The notes beneath the pieces are model-generated. The model saw only the letters and a program-made list of their open reading frames with translations, was not told where the DNA came from and ran no database searches. Source: CAZIOQ01 sp964540975 (GTDB taxonomy: Bacteria > Patescibacteriota > Microgenomatia > UBA12405 > UBA6130). From it: DNA of 32,376 bases. The stretch is taken from the NCBI GenBank assembly GCA_964540975.1, contig CAZIOQ010000006.1:1-32376 (forward strand). The letters run 5' to 3'. The translations under genes and the position numbers were made by a program. Each line of letters opens with the position of its first letter. Position 1 is the stretch's first letter. This document shows positions 7,320 to 14,616 of the stretch, in pieces.

Positions 7320-8924
7320 TTATTTGATGATTCCTACACTCCTTAGAGCATTAACTATCCCCATCGCTCTAGTCGCCCCTGGAACACCTCCTCGATACCT
7401 CTTTTCTATTTCAACTCCGATATAACCACCGGCCATGCGGCCACCAATAATTATTGGCGCGATTATATTTTTAATTTCACCGAGATCAGCTGCTCTTTTA
7501 ACTCCCATTGCTGATCTGATTGTATCAGGAATTGTGGGCAAAAACCAAACAATACCAACTGCTAGCAAAAGCCCAACAATCCCTCCTCCTGTACCAATAT
7601 GAGGAAAAGCTAAAGCATCTAGTTGGGGACCAAGCTTGGCAAATTCAGCCGCTAGGGCCAGAAATAAAGTCACCGCTGGAAAAACCATTAAGTTGGCGAA
7701 TAAAGAACGTAGCCAAGAGCTAAACCCAAGTTGGGTATTGGGTAAAATTCCTGCAGCAATATAAAAAGGAGAAAAAATTATCAATAAAACAACTTGTAAA
7801 TAAGTCTTGAGCAATGCCCAAAAAGCTCTCCACCATAAAATTAAAAAGCAAATTACAAAAATCAATAAAAGAAGCACTGGGACCCACGCAAGTAAAGCAA
7901 GTAGTGTCGATGAAATTATCCCCGAAATAATAGCAATTATAGCGCCGCCGCCAACTCCATAAAAAGTAGCATCTTTGATTGTCCCCAGAACCCCCTGTTT
8001 AAAAACCATACCTAATTCAGAGGGCAAGCCCCATCTTGTCATTTCTCCAACTGATTTATCAGGAGGTAGGTAACCACCACCTATTCCCTGAGCTTGCAAC
8101 AGTTTTACTATTACCCCTAATATTACATACATAAGATCAAACATAAAACCAGCAATCGCGTAAGAAAAAACCACTAAGATTAATCCGCCTATAACTTTTG
8201 GCAAAATTGCTGTTACTGTTGCTGTAGTTTGAGGAGCAATTTTAACCCTAAACATTATAAACAAGCCTAGTATCACAAATAACAAAGAAAAAATAGTTAA
8301 AACTAAATCTCTAAACGCCTTCCAAATTTTTAGAATCCCCTCAAATCTTGTGGTGAAAAAAGTTCCTTGACCACCTTGAGCATAAGCCGTCTTTATACCA
8401 AGACTATCCCTCATTAAGTTTTGGGCGTAATATACTCCTGAAGCGGGCGGATTAGAAATTAAAGAAGCAACGACGTTGCTTGTAATCCCTAGCGCTCCGC
8501 CGGAAAAATACCAATCGCCTGGAGGCATAATAATCGCTCCAGAAGGAACCATATTAATAGTCTTAACTCCCTGCACCTCACTTCCTCCACCGCCTCCGCC
8601 AGCTTCTTCAGACTTTGGTAAATCCGGTATCTCTCCGGGAATGCCAATTAATTGGGTTAAAATCCCATAACAAATTGCTCCTAAGAAACCATGCTCATCT
8701 AAAACCTCTGCGCCTTCTGGCCCTATAGTTCCTCCTATCACCCATTTAAAAAGATTGCCTCCTGGATCCTTAAGAAAATTTTTAATGTCTCTCCATGCCT
8801 CTTTTATCCCCAAAACCTCTCCCTGCTGAGAATAAGGATAGGATTCGACTGCCAAAGCCAGGCGCAGATGGGAAAGAAAAAGAAAAGAAAGAGTGAAAAA
8901 AATGATAAAAAACAACTTTTTCAT
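7320..8924 (-). CDS. VirB6/TrbL-like polytopic membrane protein of a T4SS-like apparatus
   Basis: 534 residues from the ATG at 8924; a TTG 12 codons upstream is unlikely because a clean signal peptide (residues ~1-25, ending LRLALA) begins at this ATG. After it come an extracytoplasmic region of ~150 residues with a Gly-rich run, then several hydrophobic segments: 'VLTIFSLLFVILGLFIMF', a long pair around 'VIGGLILVVFSYAIAGFMF', 'LLALLAWVPVLLLLIFVICF', 'YLQVVLLIIFSPFYIAAGIL', and two more near the C-terminus. The layout, with an aromatic-rich central helix block and a terminal cytosolic tail, resembles VirB6/TrbL channel proteins as found in CPR pilin clusters. It is the last gene of the pilin operon. 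No VirB4-type ATPase is in the window. Family assignment rests on topology and context. Confidence 0.72.
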   Translation of the reverse strand: MKKLFFIIFFTLSFLFLSHLRLALAVESYPYSQQGEVLGIKEAWRDIKNFLKDPGGNLFKWVIGGTIGPEGAEVLDEHGFLGAICYGILTQLIGIPGEIPDLPKSEEAGGGGGGSEVQGVKTINMVPSGAIIMPPGDWYFSGGALGITSNVVASLISNPPASGVYYAQNLMRDSLGIKTAYAQGGQGTFFTTRFEGILKIWKAFRDLVLTIFSLLFVILGLFIMFRVKIAPQTTATVTAILPKVIGGLILVVFSYAIAGFMFDLMYVILGVIVKLLQAQGIGGGYLPPDKSVGEMTRWGLPSELGMVFKQGVLGTIKDATFYGVGGGAIIAIISGIISSTLLALLAWVPVLLLLIFVICFLILWWRAFWALLKTYLQVVLLIIFSPFYIAAGILPNTQLGFSSWLRSLFANLMVFPAVTLFLALAAEFAKLGPQLDALAFPHIGTGGGIVGLLLAVGIVWFLPTIPDTIRSAMGVKRAADLGEIKNIIAPIIIGGRMAGGYIGVEIEKRYRGGVPGATRAMGIVNALRSVGIIK

Positions 8925-8940
8925 TATTTTTATTAAAACC

Positions 8941-8999
8941 CAAAATATTTTAAAAGTCAAACTTAAGATTAAATTGCCAATTTGACATTTTTGTTTTGA
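8941..8999. repeat. AT-rich imperfect palindrome between the glycoside-hydrolase-like and VirB6-like genes
   Basis: The left part (8941-8962, containing AAAAGTCAAAC) and right part (8980-8999, containing TTTGACATTTTTG) are imperfect inverted copies, able to form a long AT-rich hairpin. It fills the 87-nt gap between the two genes and is compositionally similar to the palindromes at 13571 and in the 23S gene. No T-tract terminator follows a GC-rich stem. Confidence 0.35.
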
Positions 9000-9011
9000 G
9001 ATTTTAGTTTT

Positions 9012-11258
9012 TTACGGTGGGCTGACCATCTTCACATCATATTCATAAGCTTCATTCCAACCATAAGAACCATAAATTGTCCCTATTTTTGATCCTGGCG
9101 GATTCTTATTACCAACCTCGTATTCAACCCTTGTCTGGGCATGTTCTAAATTATGGCCCTCTCCCGGCAAGGTAAAAGGCAAAGAAACCTCCTGGCGGAA
9201 TTTGATCTCCGAAGCTTTGGTATAGGGATGAGAAATATAAGGAAAGACAACATATTCTTTCAAGTCATATTCTCTCTCTTCCCATTTGTCTATTATTTTT
9301 CCCAACTCATCTTTAAGCTCTCGCCATATTTGCTTAATCAAAATACTCAAAACACCAGTGACATTGGCTATTCCTCTGGTGGGAACTGGTTCTTTGGCGA
9401 TCTCGCCCTTGCCACGATCATAGGCACCAATCTCACAAAGAGGCGGAGGAGGGGGGGTAATCGGCACCGCTCCCTCAAAGCTGCAACTACCACTCCCTTT
9501 TGAGCCAACAACCAAATCGCAAGAACTAACAATTGTCGGATGATCTTGAATATCAAGGTTTAAAGCTCTTACGGTAACCAGGCAATTCCCAGCAGGACAG
9601 GAAAAAGAAAAATGATAAGTATTTGGTGCCTCCTCTAGCCCAGGAACAGCATTGATCCCCACGAATTGGTCATTGACCCAAACCCACATATGGCCATAGC
9701 GCTCACTGCCTTTAATATTAATTTCACAATTGACATTGCCACCACTCGCCGTACAAGAAGAAGGGCTTAAAATGAATTTAAATCCTTGCTCGCTTTCGGC
9801 CAAAACACTCCCTTCGGTAATAATCACTCCTTGGTCTTTTCTTTCCTCGGCCAAAAACCCAGTTGGCTGGGGCAAATTAGCCAAAGGAGAGCGGGCAGCT
9901 CTTGTTTGACTAACAGTCATCATATCTCCATACTGATAAGTGGCTGTTGCTGCTTGTTTGTAATAACTAGGGGCATCAAACTCTATCGTGCCCCCAAACC
10001 TTGGCCATTCGGCCAGCCCTCGTTGACAATAATAAAAATCAACATAACCTTTTGAGCGATTTTTGCTCGTCAAATTGGGATTTTGGGGCAAATTAATTTT
10101 CTCAAAAGCAAAATCTACGGTTGAAGCAAGAAAATTTATTTTTGCCGTCTCGAAATAGGTTAAAATTATTCTTCTTATTTTTTCCTTTGCTTCTCTTAAT
10201 ACCCCTGCTTCATCTTCTTTTCCGATAACAACAAAAGGCTCACCCCTAGTCCAACCCCAATCAATTCCTTGCTCTTGATCTGGAGGTGGGGTGGGAGTAA
10301 TTGGGGTGAAATCAAATCTATCTAAAAACCCTTCAGGCAATTTTCCGCCAAAGATTGCTTCTAAAAAAGCGATCAATTCTTTTTTTGGTCTGCCGGAGGC
10401 ATCTACCAAACCAAAATTGTTTTTCATCGCATCGGACCAAGCATACCACATAATTGATTGTAATTTCTGTTTAAGGTTAGGGTCTTGGGCCAAATTGAAA
10501 ACCGCTTTTATCCAATCAGCTTGTTTTTGCTGATCTGGTGTCCCTAAACCAAATTCTGTAATCCAAACAGGCAAACCAGTGGTATTAGCCAAAGTTAAAA
10601 TGCCATTTCTCACCCCATTGATGTCATCAAGATAAGGGTGATAACTAATCCCATCAGCAGGCAACAAATTGTTCCTGCTTAAGGCCGTAAGTTGGGCAAT
10701 ATAATTTAAATCTCCCGAAACCAAACCAGCAGTGATGACTTCGGCATTAGTGGTGCCTTTGATTGCCTCGTAGGCACTGGCCAAAATTGTGTAATATTGG
10801 CTGGCAGTTAAAGGAATTGTCCCTGTTTGACCATCCGGCTCATTCCAGATCTGATAAATTGCCTGATTTTTGTATTCTTGGACTGCCGGTAAAACGACGT
10901 TGTTTTTGAATCTTTCTGAATAATTAGCGATGTCTTCCCTGCTGTCATACCAAGCTTGATCATTGGCCTCCCAATTTAAAACCAAAACTGGCGTTATTCC
11001 GGCAGTAATCAGATTAGCAATATAATTTTTGGTATTTTCATCGTCCCGATAGACAACCCTGACCATCCCAATGCCCATTTCGCTTAATTGTCTTGGTTCA
11101 GGCCGAGCATTGGGGTTAGTTGGATCAACGGAAACACCGGCAAAATTTTTTGGTTCTTGGGCAAAAACTGCTTTTTGAGGAAAAAACAAGAAAAGGAGCA
11201 AAAAAAAGCTCACCCTGGCTAAACAAACACTATTTTTTAAAAACCAAAAACATTTCAT
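9012..11258 (-). CDS. Secreted clan-A glycoside-hydrolase-like protein
   Basis: 748 residues. Signal peptide at ~1-33 (ends VFA, then QEPKNF). Residues ~37-310 form a TIM-barrel of the GH-A clan (GH5/GH39-like): 'YQIWNEPDG' supplies the acid/base Glu at ~140 and 'VWITEFGLG' the nucleophile Glu at ~235, with 'GISYHPYL' between them. A Pro-rich linker (~325-335) precedes a ~200-residue region, then a Cys-containing beta-sandwich-like part (~500-600; 'SCTASGGNVNCEINIKG', 'FSCPAGNCLVTVRA') and a second poly-Pro linker before the C-terminal region. Both catalytic glutamates are present, so activity on a polysaccharide is plausible; the substrate cannot be told. It lies between the pilin genes and the VirB6-like gene on the same strand, suggesting a surface protein that acts with that apparatus. 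Confidence 0.82.
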   Translation of the reverse strand: MKCFWFLKNSVCLARVSFFLLLFLFFPQKAVFAQEPKNFAGVSVDPTNPNARPEPRQLSEMGIGMVRVVYRDDENTKNYIANLITAGITPVLVLNWEANDQAWYDSREDIANYSERFKNNVVLPAVQEYKNQAIYQIWNEPDGQTGTIPLTASQYYTILASAYEAIKGTTNAEVITAGLVSGDLNYIAQLTALSRNNLLPADGISYHPYLDDINGVRNGILTLANTTGLPVWITEFGLGTPDQQKQADWIKAVFNLAQDPNLKQKLQSIMWYAWSDAMKNNFGLVDASGRPKKELIAFLEAIFGGKLPEGFLDRFDFTPITPTPPPDQEQGIDWGWTRGEPFVVIGKEDEAGVLREAKEKIRRIILTYFETAKINFLASTVDFAFEKINLPQNPNLTSKNRSKGYVDFYYCQRGLAEWPRFGGTIEFDAPSYYKQAATATYQYGDMMTVSQTRAARSPLANLPQPTGFLAEERKDQGVIITEGSVLAESEQGFKFILSPSSCTASGGNVNCEINIKGSERYGHMWVWVNDQFVGINAVPGLEEAPNTYHFSFSCPAGNCLVTVRALNLDIQDHPTIVSSCDLVVGSKGSGSCSFEGAVPITPPPPPLCEIGAYDRGKGEIAKEPVPTRGIANVTGVLSILIKQIWRELKDELGKIIDKWEEREYDLKEYVVFPYISHPYTKASEIKFRQEVSLPFTLPGEGHNLEHAQTRVEYEVGNKNPPGSKIGTIYGSYGWNEAYEYDVKMVSPP

Positions 11259-11301
11259 CTTTTTTAAAATCCAATTTTGTCATTGAATTTCTCTTCCAAG
11301 C

Positions 11302-11649
11302 TTATGGGCCAATCTTAAATTCAGTTAGTTTAAATCCTGTCAGGTATTCTATAAATCTTAAGATCAGCCAAGAAAGGCTAGCTAAAACCAAACCAACAAC
11401 CGCATAAGTAGCGGTATTTTTTGCTTTTTTAATTTGTTCCCGCTCTCCGCCGGCAGTAATCAGCTGAAAACCAGCAACCACAACCATCGCCCCTACGGCT
11501 AAACCCAAAAGTGGCAAGGCCACCAAAAGGACATTTTGTAACAAACACTCAAAACCTTTTAGCGTTGCCACTCCTTGCTCAACACACTGATTTGGTCCTT
11601 CTGACCATGGTTGAGGCCCACCGGCAAAAACCAACAATTGCCAAAACAT
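11302..11649 (-). CDS. VirB2/TrbC-like pilin 1 (last of six)
   Basis: 115 residues. An N-terminal hydrophobic/extracytoplasmic part with two Cys (near residues 22 and 35, possible disulfide) is followed by two membrane helices separated by a short polar loop, 'TAGGEREQIKKAKNT', the hallmark of the T4SS pilin family seen in CPR bacteria. A short polar tail ends in IGP. It is the last pilin before the glycoside-hydrolase-like gene and the only one of the set with this Cys pair. No Shine-Dalgarno sequence precedes its ATG, so translation probably depends on the upstream genes. Role: structural subunit of a pilus or of a membrane conduit, by family. Confidence 0.8.
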   Translation of the reverse strand: MFWQLLVFAGGPQPWSEGPNQCVEQGVATLKGFECLLQNVLLVALPLLGLAVGAMVVVAGFQLITAGGEREQIKKAKNTATYAVVGLVLASLSWLILRFIEYLTGFKLTEFKIGP

Positions 11650-11659
11650 ATCTTATTAT

Positions 11660-12040
11660 TTATGATGATGACTGCTGAACAATCGAAGGGACAGTAAACT
11701 TTAATAAATCAATACCAAATATTGTTCCCAGCAAGTTAATCACTGCCCAAGCAGCAAAAACAATAACTAACCCAATCAAAGCATTGGTTATTTGAGCTTT
11801 GGCTGCCTTAACCTTGTTTTCATCGCCACCAGCAGTAATCCATTTAATCCCGCTGATTACCAAAATAAAAAAGAATACTAAAGAGGCAACAATCAAAACT
11901 GCTGTCACTAAAAAGCTAACCAGATTCGAAACATTTATCTTGCCTAATGACGCAAAAGCTGCTGGCGCTCCAAGCTCTATTTCTGACCCTGGAGTTTGCG
12001 CCGCCTCAACAAAAAAAGATTTTATTAATGGCAAATTCAT
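11660..12040 (-). CDS. VirB2/TrbC-like pilin 2
   Basis: 126 residues from the ATG at 12040. A GTG three codons upstream (12049) lies inside the Shine-Dalgarno sequence (12046-12056), so the ATG is the better start. The protein has a ~50-residue N-terminal part, then TM1, the loop 'TAGGDENKVKAAKAQITNA' and TM2, ending in a Ser-rich tail. The loop and flanking DNA are identical to pilin 3 over 82 bp (11772-11853), although the N- and C-terminal parts differ, pointing to recent duplication or gene conversion restricted to the loop/TM2 region. Confidence 0.85.
   Translation of the reverse strand: MNLPLIKSFFVEAAQTPGSEIELGAPAAFASLGKINVSNLVSFLVTAVLIVASLVFFFILVISGIKWITAGGDENKVKAAKAQITNALIGLVIVFAAWAVINLLGTIFGIDLLKFTVPSIVQQSSS
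11772..11853. repeat. 82-bp direct repeat, copy A (in pilin 2)
   Basis: Identical base for base to 12180-12261 in pilin 3. It covers the codons of the TM1 end, the polar loop and the start of TM2. Confidence 0.95.
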
Positions 12041-12045
12041 TATTT

Positions 12046-12056
12046 TCACCCCCTTT
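12046..12056 (-). promoter_or_regulatory. Strong Shine-Dalgarno sequence of pilin 2
   Basis: AAAGGGGGTGA on the minus strand, 5 nt before the ATG at 12040. It contains the GTG that would otherwise be taken as the start, and is the clearest ribosome binding site in the pilin array. Confidence 0.75.
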
Positions 12057-12076
12057 CTTGATTAATCTTATCAAAT

Positions 12077-12430
12077 TTATAAAGTTGGCACTTTAATCAA
12101 AAGTTCTTGCAAAGATTCAAGGCCAAAAAACAGGCCAATTAATTTTAAAATAGCAAAGAGACAAAAAACAACTAACAAGCCAATCAAAGCATTGGTTATT
12201 TGAGCTTTGGCTGCCTTAACCTTGTTTTCATCGCCACCAGCAGTAATCCATTTAATCCCGCCAAGAATAAAAACAAAAAAGAAAAAAAGAATTGCTATTA
12301 AAAATGCCCAACTTAAGGCGAATTGAATTAATTTATTGACAAAACCAACTTCTCCTTTGCTCCACTCCTCAGGCAAAATCGGATTTTCAATCTCCTGTGC
12401 CTTAACCGAGAAAAACAAAATCTTTTTCAT
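12077..12430 (-). CDS. VirB2/TrbC-like pilin 3
   Basis: 117 residues. It begins with a short N-terminus (MKKILFFSVKAQEIENP) and has TM1 around 35-58 with an FFFF-type run, the loop 'TAGGDENKVKAAKAQITNA' and TM2, then a Leu-rich tail. The loop is identical in DNA and protein to pilin 2, the rest is diverged. It starts 2 nt after the stop of pilin 4, with no separate ribosome binding site, so it is probably translated by reinitiation. Pilin subunit by family. Confidence 0.85.
   Translation of the reverse strand: MKKILFFSVKAQEIENPILPEEWSKGEVGFVNKLIQFALSWAFLIAILFFFFVFILGGIKWITAGGDENKVKAAKAQITNALIGLLVVFCLFAILKLIGLFFGLESLQELLIKVPTL
12180..12261. repeat. 82-bp direct repeat, copy B (in pilin 3)
   Basis: Exact copy of 11772-11853, offset by 408 bp (136 codons), so the frame is conserved between the two genes. 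Confidence 0.95.
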
Positions 12431-12432
12431 TT

Positions 12433-12804
12433 TTAAAGATTTAATTTAGAAACCAAAGTATTTAAATTTAAAATATCAATTCCAAACAAAATATTCCCGA
12501 TTAAAGAAACAACAAAAACCGCTCCTAAAACAATTAGCAAGCCAACAAAACTCATTGTTAATTTTTGTTTAGCCACTTGGATTTTTTGGGCCTCTCCACC
12601 GGCGCTCATCAGTTGATAACCAGCAACAATAATTGAAAAAATAACCCGAATTATGGCGATAATTGCCAAAAAGCCAATTATTAAAGAGATGACTTTTGCC
12701 ACCCAATCAATTGGTTTGGCTAAAGTCGATCCCTCGCCTAATTTGCCTAACCCTTCAAGCTGTGGCCCCAAATTAATTGCTGCTGCATAAGCTTCTTTAA
12801 TCAT
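12433..12804 (-). CDS. VirB2/TrbC-like pilin 4
   Basis: 123 residues. N-terminal 40 residues start MIKEAYAAAINLGPQ; TM1 is Ile-rich ('VISLIIGFLAIIAIIRVIFSIIVAGYQL'), the loop is 'SAGGEAQKIQVAKQKLTMS', then TM2 and a tail ending KLNL. A GAGGA element lies ~11 nt upstream of the ATG. Same architecture as its neighbours but diverged, with a Ser at the loop start instead of Thr. The gap to pilin 5 is 37 nt, AT-rich and without a terminator. Confidence 0.85.
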   Translation of the reverse strand: MIKEAYAAAINLGPQLEGLGKLGEGSTLAKPIDWVAKVISLIIGFLAIIAIIRVIFSIIVAGYQLMSAGGEAQKIQVAKQKLTMSFVGLLIVLGAVFVVSLIGNILFGIDILNLNTLVSKLNL

Positions 12805-12841
12805 TTTTAAATCATCCTCTAGGCTAAACTAATTAATAATA

Positions 12842-13219
12842 TCACGGTGTATAAATTTTTAATTGCAAAAATATCATTGGATCACCAAAAACTAACTGGC
12901 CAGCAAGGGCAGCTAACAAAAATGCCGCCGCAATAATCACCACCCCTAGCAAACTATGCCAAATTTTTGTCCACGCTTCTTCGACTTTTTTTGGATCTCC
13001 TCCCGAAGCCAGCAGTTGATAACCAGCGGTAATAAAATTGAAAACAGCAAACAAGCCAGCAGCAACAATTAAAATTTTTATTAAATTGTTAATCAAAACT
13101 ACTAATCCTCCTCCCGCTCCGCCGCCTTTAACAATAAGCGATCGTAACTCAGGAGGAGGAGTAATTTCGCCATAAAATGGTGTTTGTGCCCAAGCGGTAA
13201 TATTAAACCAGGATCTCAT
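12842..13219 (-). CDS. VirB2/TrbC-like pilin 5
   Basis: 125 residues. The N-terminus 'MRSWFNITAWAQTPF' reads like a short signal or anchor with an AWAQ/T cleavage-type site, followed by a Gly-rich bend (KGGGAGGG), TM1, loop 'ASGGDPKKVEEAWTKIWHS' and TM2. Its ATG overlaps the TGA of pilin 6 (ATGA, 13216-13219), showing translational coupling. The loop carries Trp residues not found in the other five copies, so this subunit may occupy a different position in the structure; that is inference. Confidence 0.85.
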   Translation of the reverse strand: MRSWFNITAWAQTPFYGEITPPPELRSLIVKGGGAGGGLVVLINNLIKILIVAAGLFAVFNFITAGYQLLASGGDPKKVEEAWTKIWHSLLGVVIIAAAFLLAALAGQLVFGDPMIFLQLKIYTP

Positions 13220-13554
13220 GCTGGTGGTCCTAAAATATTAACCTTAGTGATTACCTGAATTATTTGCATTATAAAATAAGCGCTGATCACAATCAAAAAA
13301 CCAATCAGCGCCCAAGTAATTGTTTTTTTGCTTTTTTCTAATTTTTCTGGATTTTGATTGCCTGCTCCAATAATAAAACTTAACGCACCGGCAATCAAGA
13401 GGATCAAAAACAAAAATCCAGCCAAGTAAAAGGCGTTGTTCAAAACTACGGTTACAAACTCACCCAGGGTTTTAAAAGGAGGATTAAAATATTGTTCCAG
13501 AGAAATACCGTCGTTACTGGCAAAAACTTCTTTAAAAAACTTAAATTTTTCCAT
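13216..13554 (-). CDS. VirB2/TrbC-like pilin 6 (first gene of the operon)
   Basis: 112 residues. TM1 ~38-62, loop 'GAGNQNPEKLEKSKKTITW', TM2 ~78-100, ending NILGPPA. It is the most diverged of the six: the usual (T/S)xGG before the loop is GAGNQ. It is first in the transcript, and its ATG sits 6 nt after a TATAAT box, so the mRNA is probably leaderless. The downstream pilin overlaps it by 4 nt. Confidence 0.82.
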   Translation of the reverse strand: MEKFKFFKEVFASNDGISLEQYFNPPFKTLGEFVTVVLNNAFYLAGFLFLILLIAGALSFIIGAGNQNPEKLEKSKKTITWALIGFLIVISAYFIMQIIQVITKVNILGPPA

Positions 13555-13560
13555 TAAAAC

Positions 13561-13566
13561 ATTATA
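13561..13566 (-). promoter_or_regulatory. -10 box of the pilin operon
   Basis: Perfect TATAAT on the minus strand, 6 nt before the ATG of pilin 6. No good -35 is seen at 17 nt because that position is inside the palindrome at 13571. A leaderless start is implied. Confidence 0.55.
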
Positions 13567-13570
13567 CTAT

Positions 13571-13669
13571 AAATTCAAAATGTAAAATGAAAAATTTTTC
13601 TTTTATTCTTTTTTCTTCTTTTTCCCTCTCATTTTGACTTTTTGATATTTGATTTTTGCATCTTGATTT
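13571..13669. repeat. Palindromic AT-rich element spanning the 3' end of trxB
   Basis: The left arm 13571-13597 matches 24 of 27 bases of 24348-24374 inside the 23S gene. The right arm (~13630-13669) is its imperfect inverted partner and is read as codons by trxB. The Lys-rich end of trxB and its TAA lie in the loop. Such a hairpin could separate the rho-trxB transcript from the pilin operon. Confidence 0.6.
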
Positions 13670-14577
13670 CTTAAATATTCTACTGCTCTGACTCCGGCCA
13701 TACAGCCCAAACCAGTAGCCACGGAAAGCTGTTTGTAAAAAGGATCGACCACATCGCCAGCAGCAAAAACACCCTCAACCGAGGTAAAAACATTATTTTT
13801 GACTTTGATGAATCCCTCTTGGTCAAGTTGAACCTGATTGGCTAAAAATTCTGTATTAGGAAAACTGCCAATCGCCAAAAACAGACCATCAATAACTAAT
13901 TCTTTTCTGGTTCTTTCTAAAACATCAGTCAAAACAATCTTTTCTAATCTTTCCTGGCCAACAATTTTGACCACCACCTTGTTGTATAGAACCTGAATTT
14001 TAGGTTGAGAAAAAATCTTTTTTTGGATTGCCTGACTGGCTCTAAATTCATTGCGGCGATGAATAAGATAAACTTTTTTCGCCACTTGAGCTAGAGCTAA
14101 GGCATCAGTCAAAGCAGTATCACCGCCGCCGACCACAGCGACGGTTTTTCCCCGGTAAAAAGGCGCATCGCAAATGGCACAGGTAGAAATCCCTTTCCCA
14201 ATTAATTTTTTTTCCTCAGGTAAGCCCAAAGGCCTAGGCATTGTCCCGGTGGCGATAATGACGGACAAAGCCTCAAGCAGTTGATTATTATCCAAAAAGA
14301 TTTTTTTTGGTTTTGCTTTAAAATCAACTCTTACTGCTTCGCCAGTTAAAAACCTTGCTCTAAATTTTTTTGCTTGTTCTTTAATCTTGGCCACCAGTTG
14401 GGGACCATCAATCCCCTCAGGAAAACCAGGATAATTTTCTACCTTGGTGGTTAACATTGGCTGGCCACCAGGCAATCTGCCTTCTACCACTAAAGGAGCA
14501 AAGCCTGCTCTCCCGGCATAAATTGCCGCTGTTAATCCTGCCGGACCACTACCAAGAATAATTAATTTATAAACCAT
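13603..14577 (-). CDS. trxB: Thioredoxin reductase
   Basis: 324 residues. FAD-binding GSGPAG at ~10-14, redox motif CAIC at 133-136 within 'STCAICDAPFYRG', the NADPH-site GGGDTALTDA at ~150-159 followed by 'HRRNEFRAS', and the C-terminal FAD motif 'GVFAAGDVVDP'. All catalytic elements are intact, so the enzyme should transfer electrons from NADPH to thioredoxin in the cytosol. The usual protein ends near 'VRAVEYLRN'; here about 20 extra, mostly Lys/Arg residues follow, and they are coded by an arm of the palindromic repeat at 13571-13669. It lies 39 nt downstream of rho on the same strand and probably shares its transcript. No Shine-Dalgarno sequence precedes the ATG. Confidence 0.95.
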   Translation of the reverse strand: MVYKLIILGSGPAGLTAAIYAGRAGFAPLVVEGRLPGGQPMLTTKVENYPGFPEGIDGPQLVAKIKEQAKKFRARFLTGEAVRVDFKAKPKKIFLDNNQLLEALSVIIATGTMPRPLGLPEEKKLIGKGISTCAICDAPFYRGKTVAVVGGGDTALTDALALAQVAKKVYLIHRRNEFRASQAIQKKIFSQPKIQVLYNKVVVKIVGQERLEKIVLTDVLERTRKELVIDGLFLAIGSFPNTEFLANQVQLDQEGFIKVKNNVFTSVEGVFAAGDVVDPFYKQLSVATGLGCMAGVRAVEYLRNQDAKIKYQKVKMRGKKKKKE

Positions 14578-14616
14578 TTGATCAAAAATTCTTTTTAAGC
14601 CAACTAACTTTCCCTT

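Noticed and set aside
8925..8960. Upstream TTG start for the VirB6-like gene
   Set aside because: The extra 12 residues precede an intact signal peptide that starts at the ATG at 8924, and no ribosome site supports the TTG.
9153..9503. Plus-strand 116-codon frame inside the glycoside-hydrolase-like gene
   Set aside because: Antisense to a gene with clear domains; no start signals.
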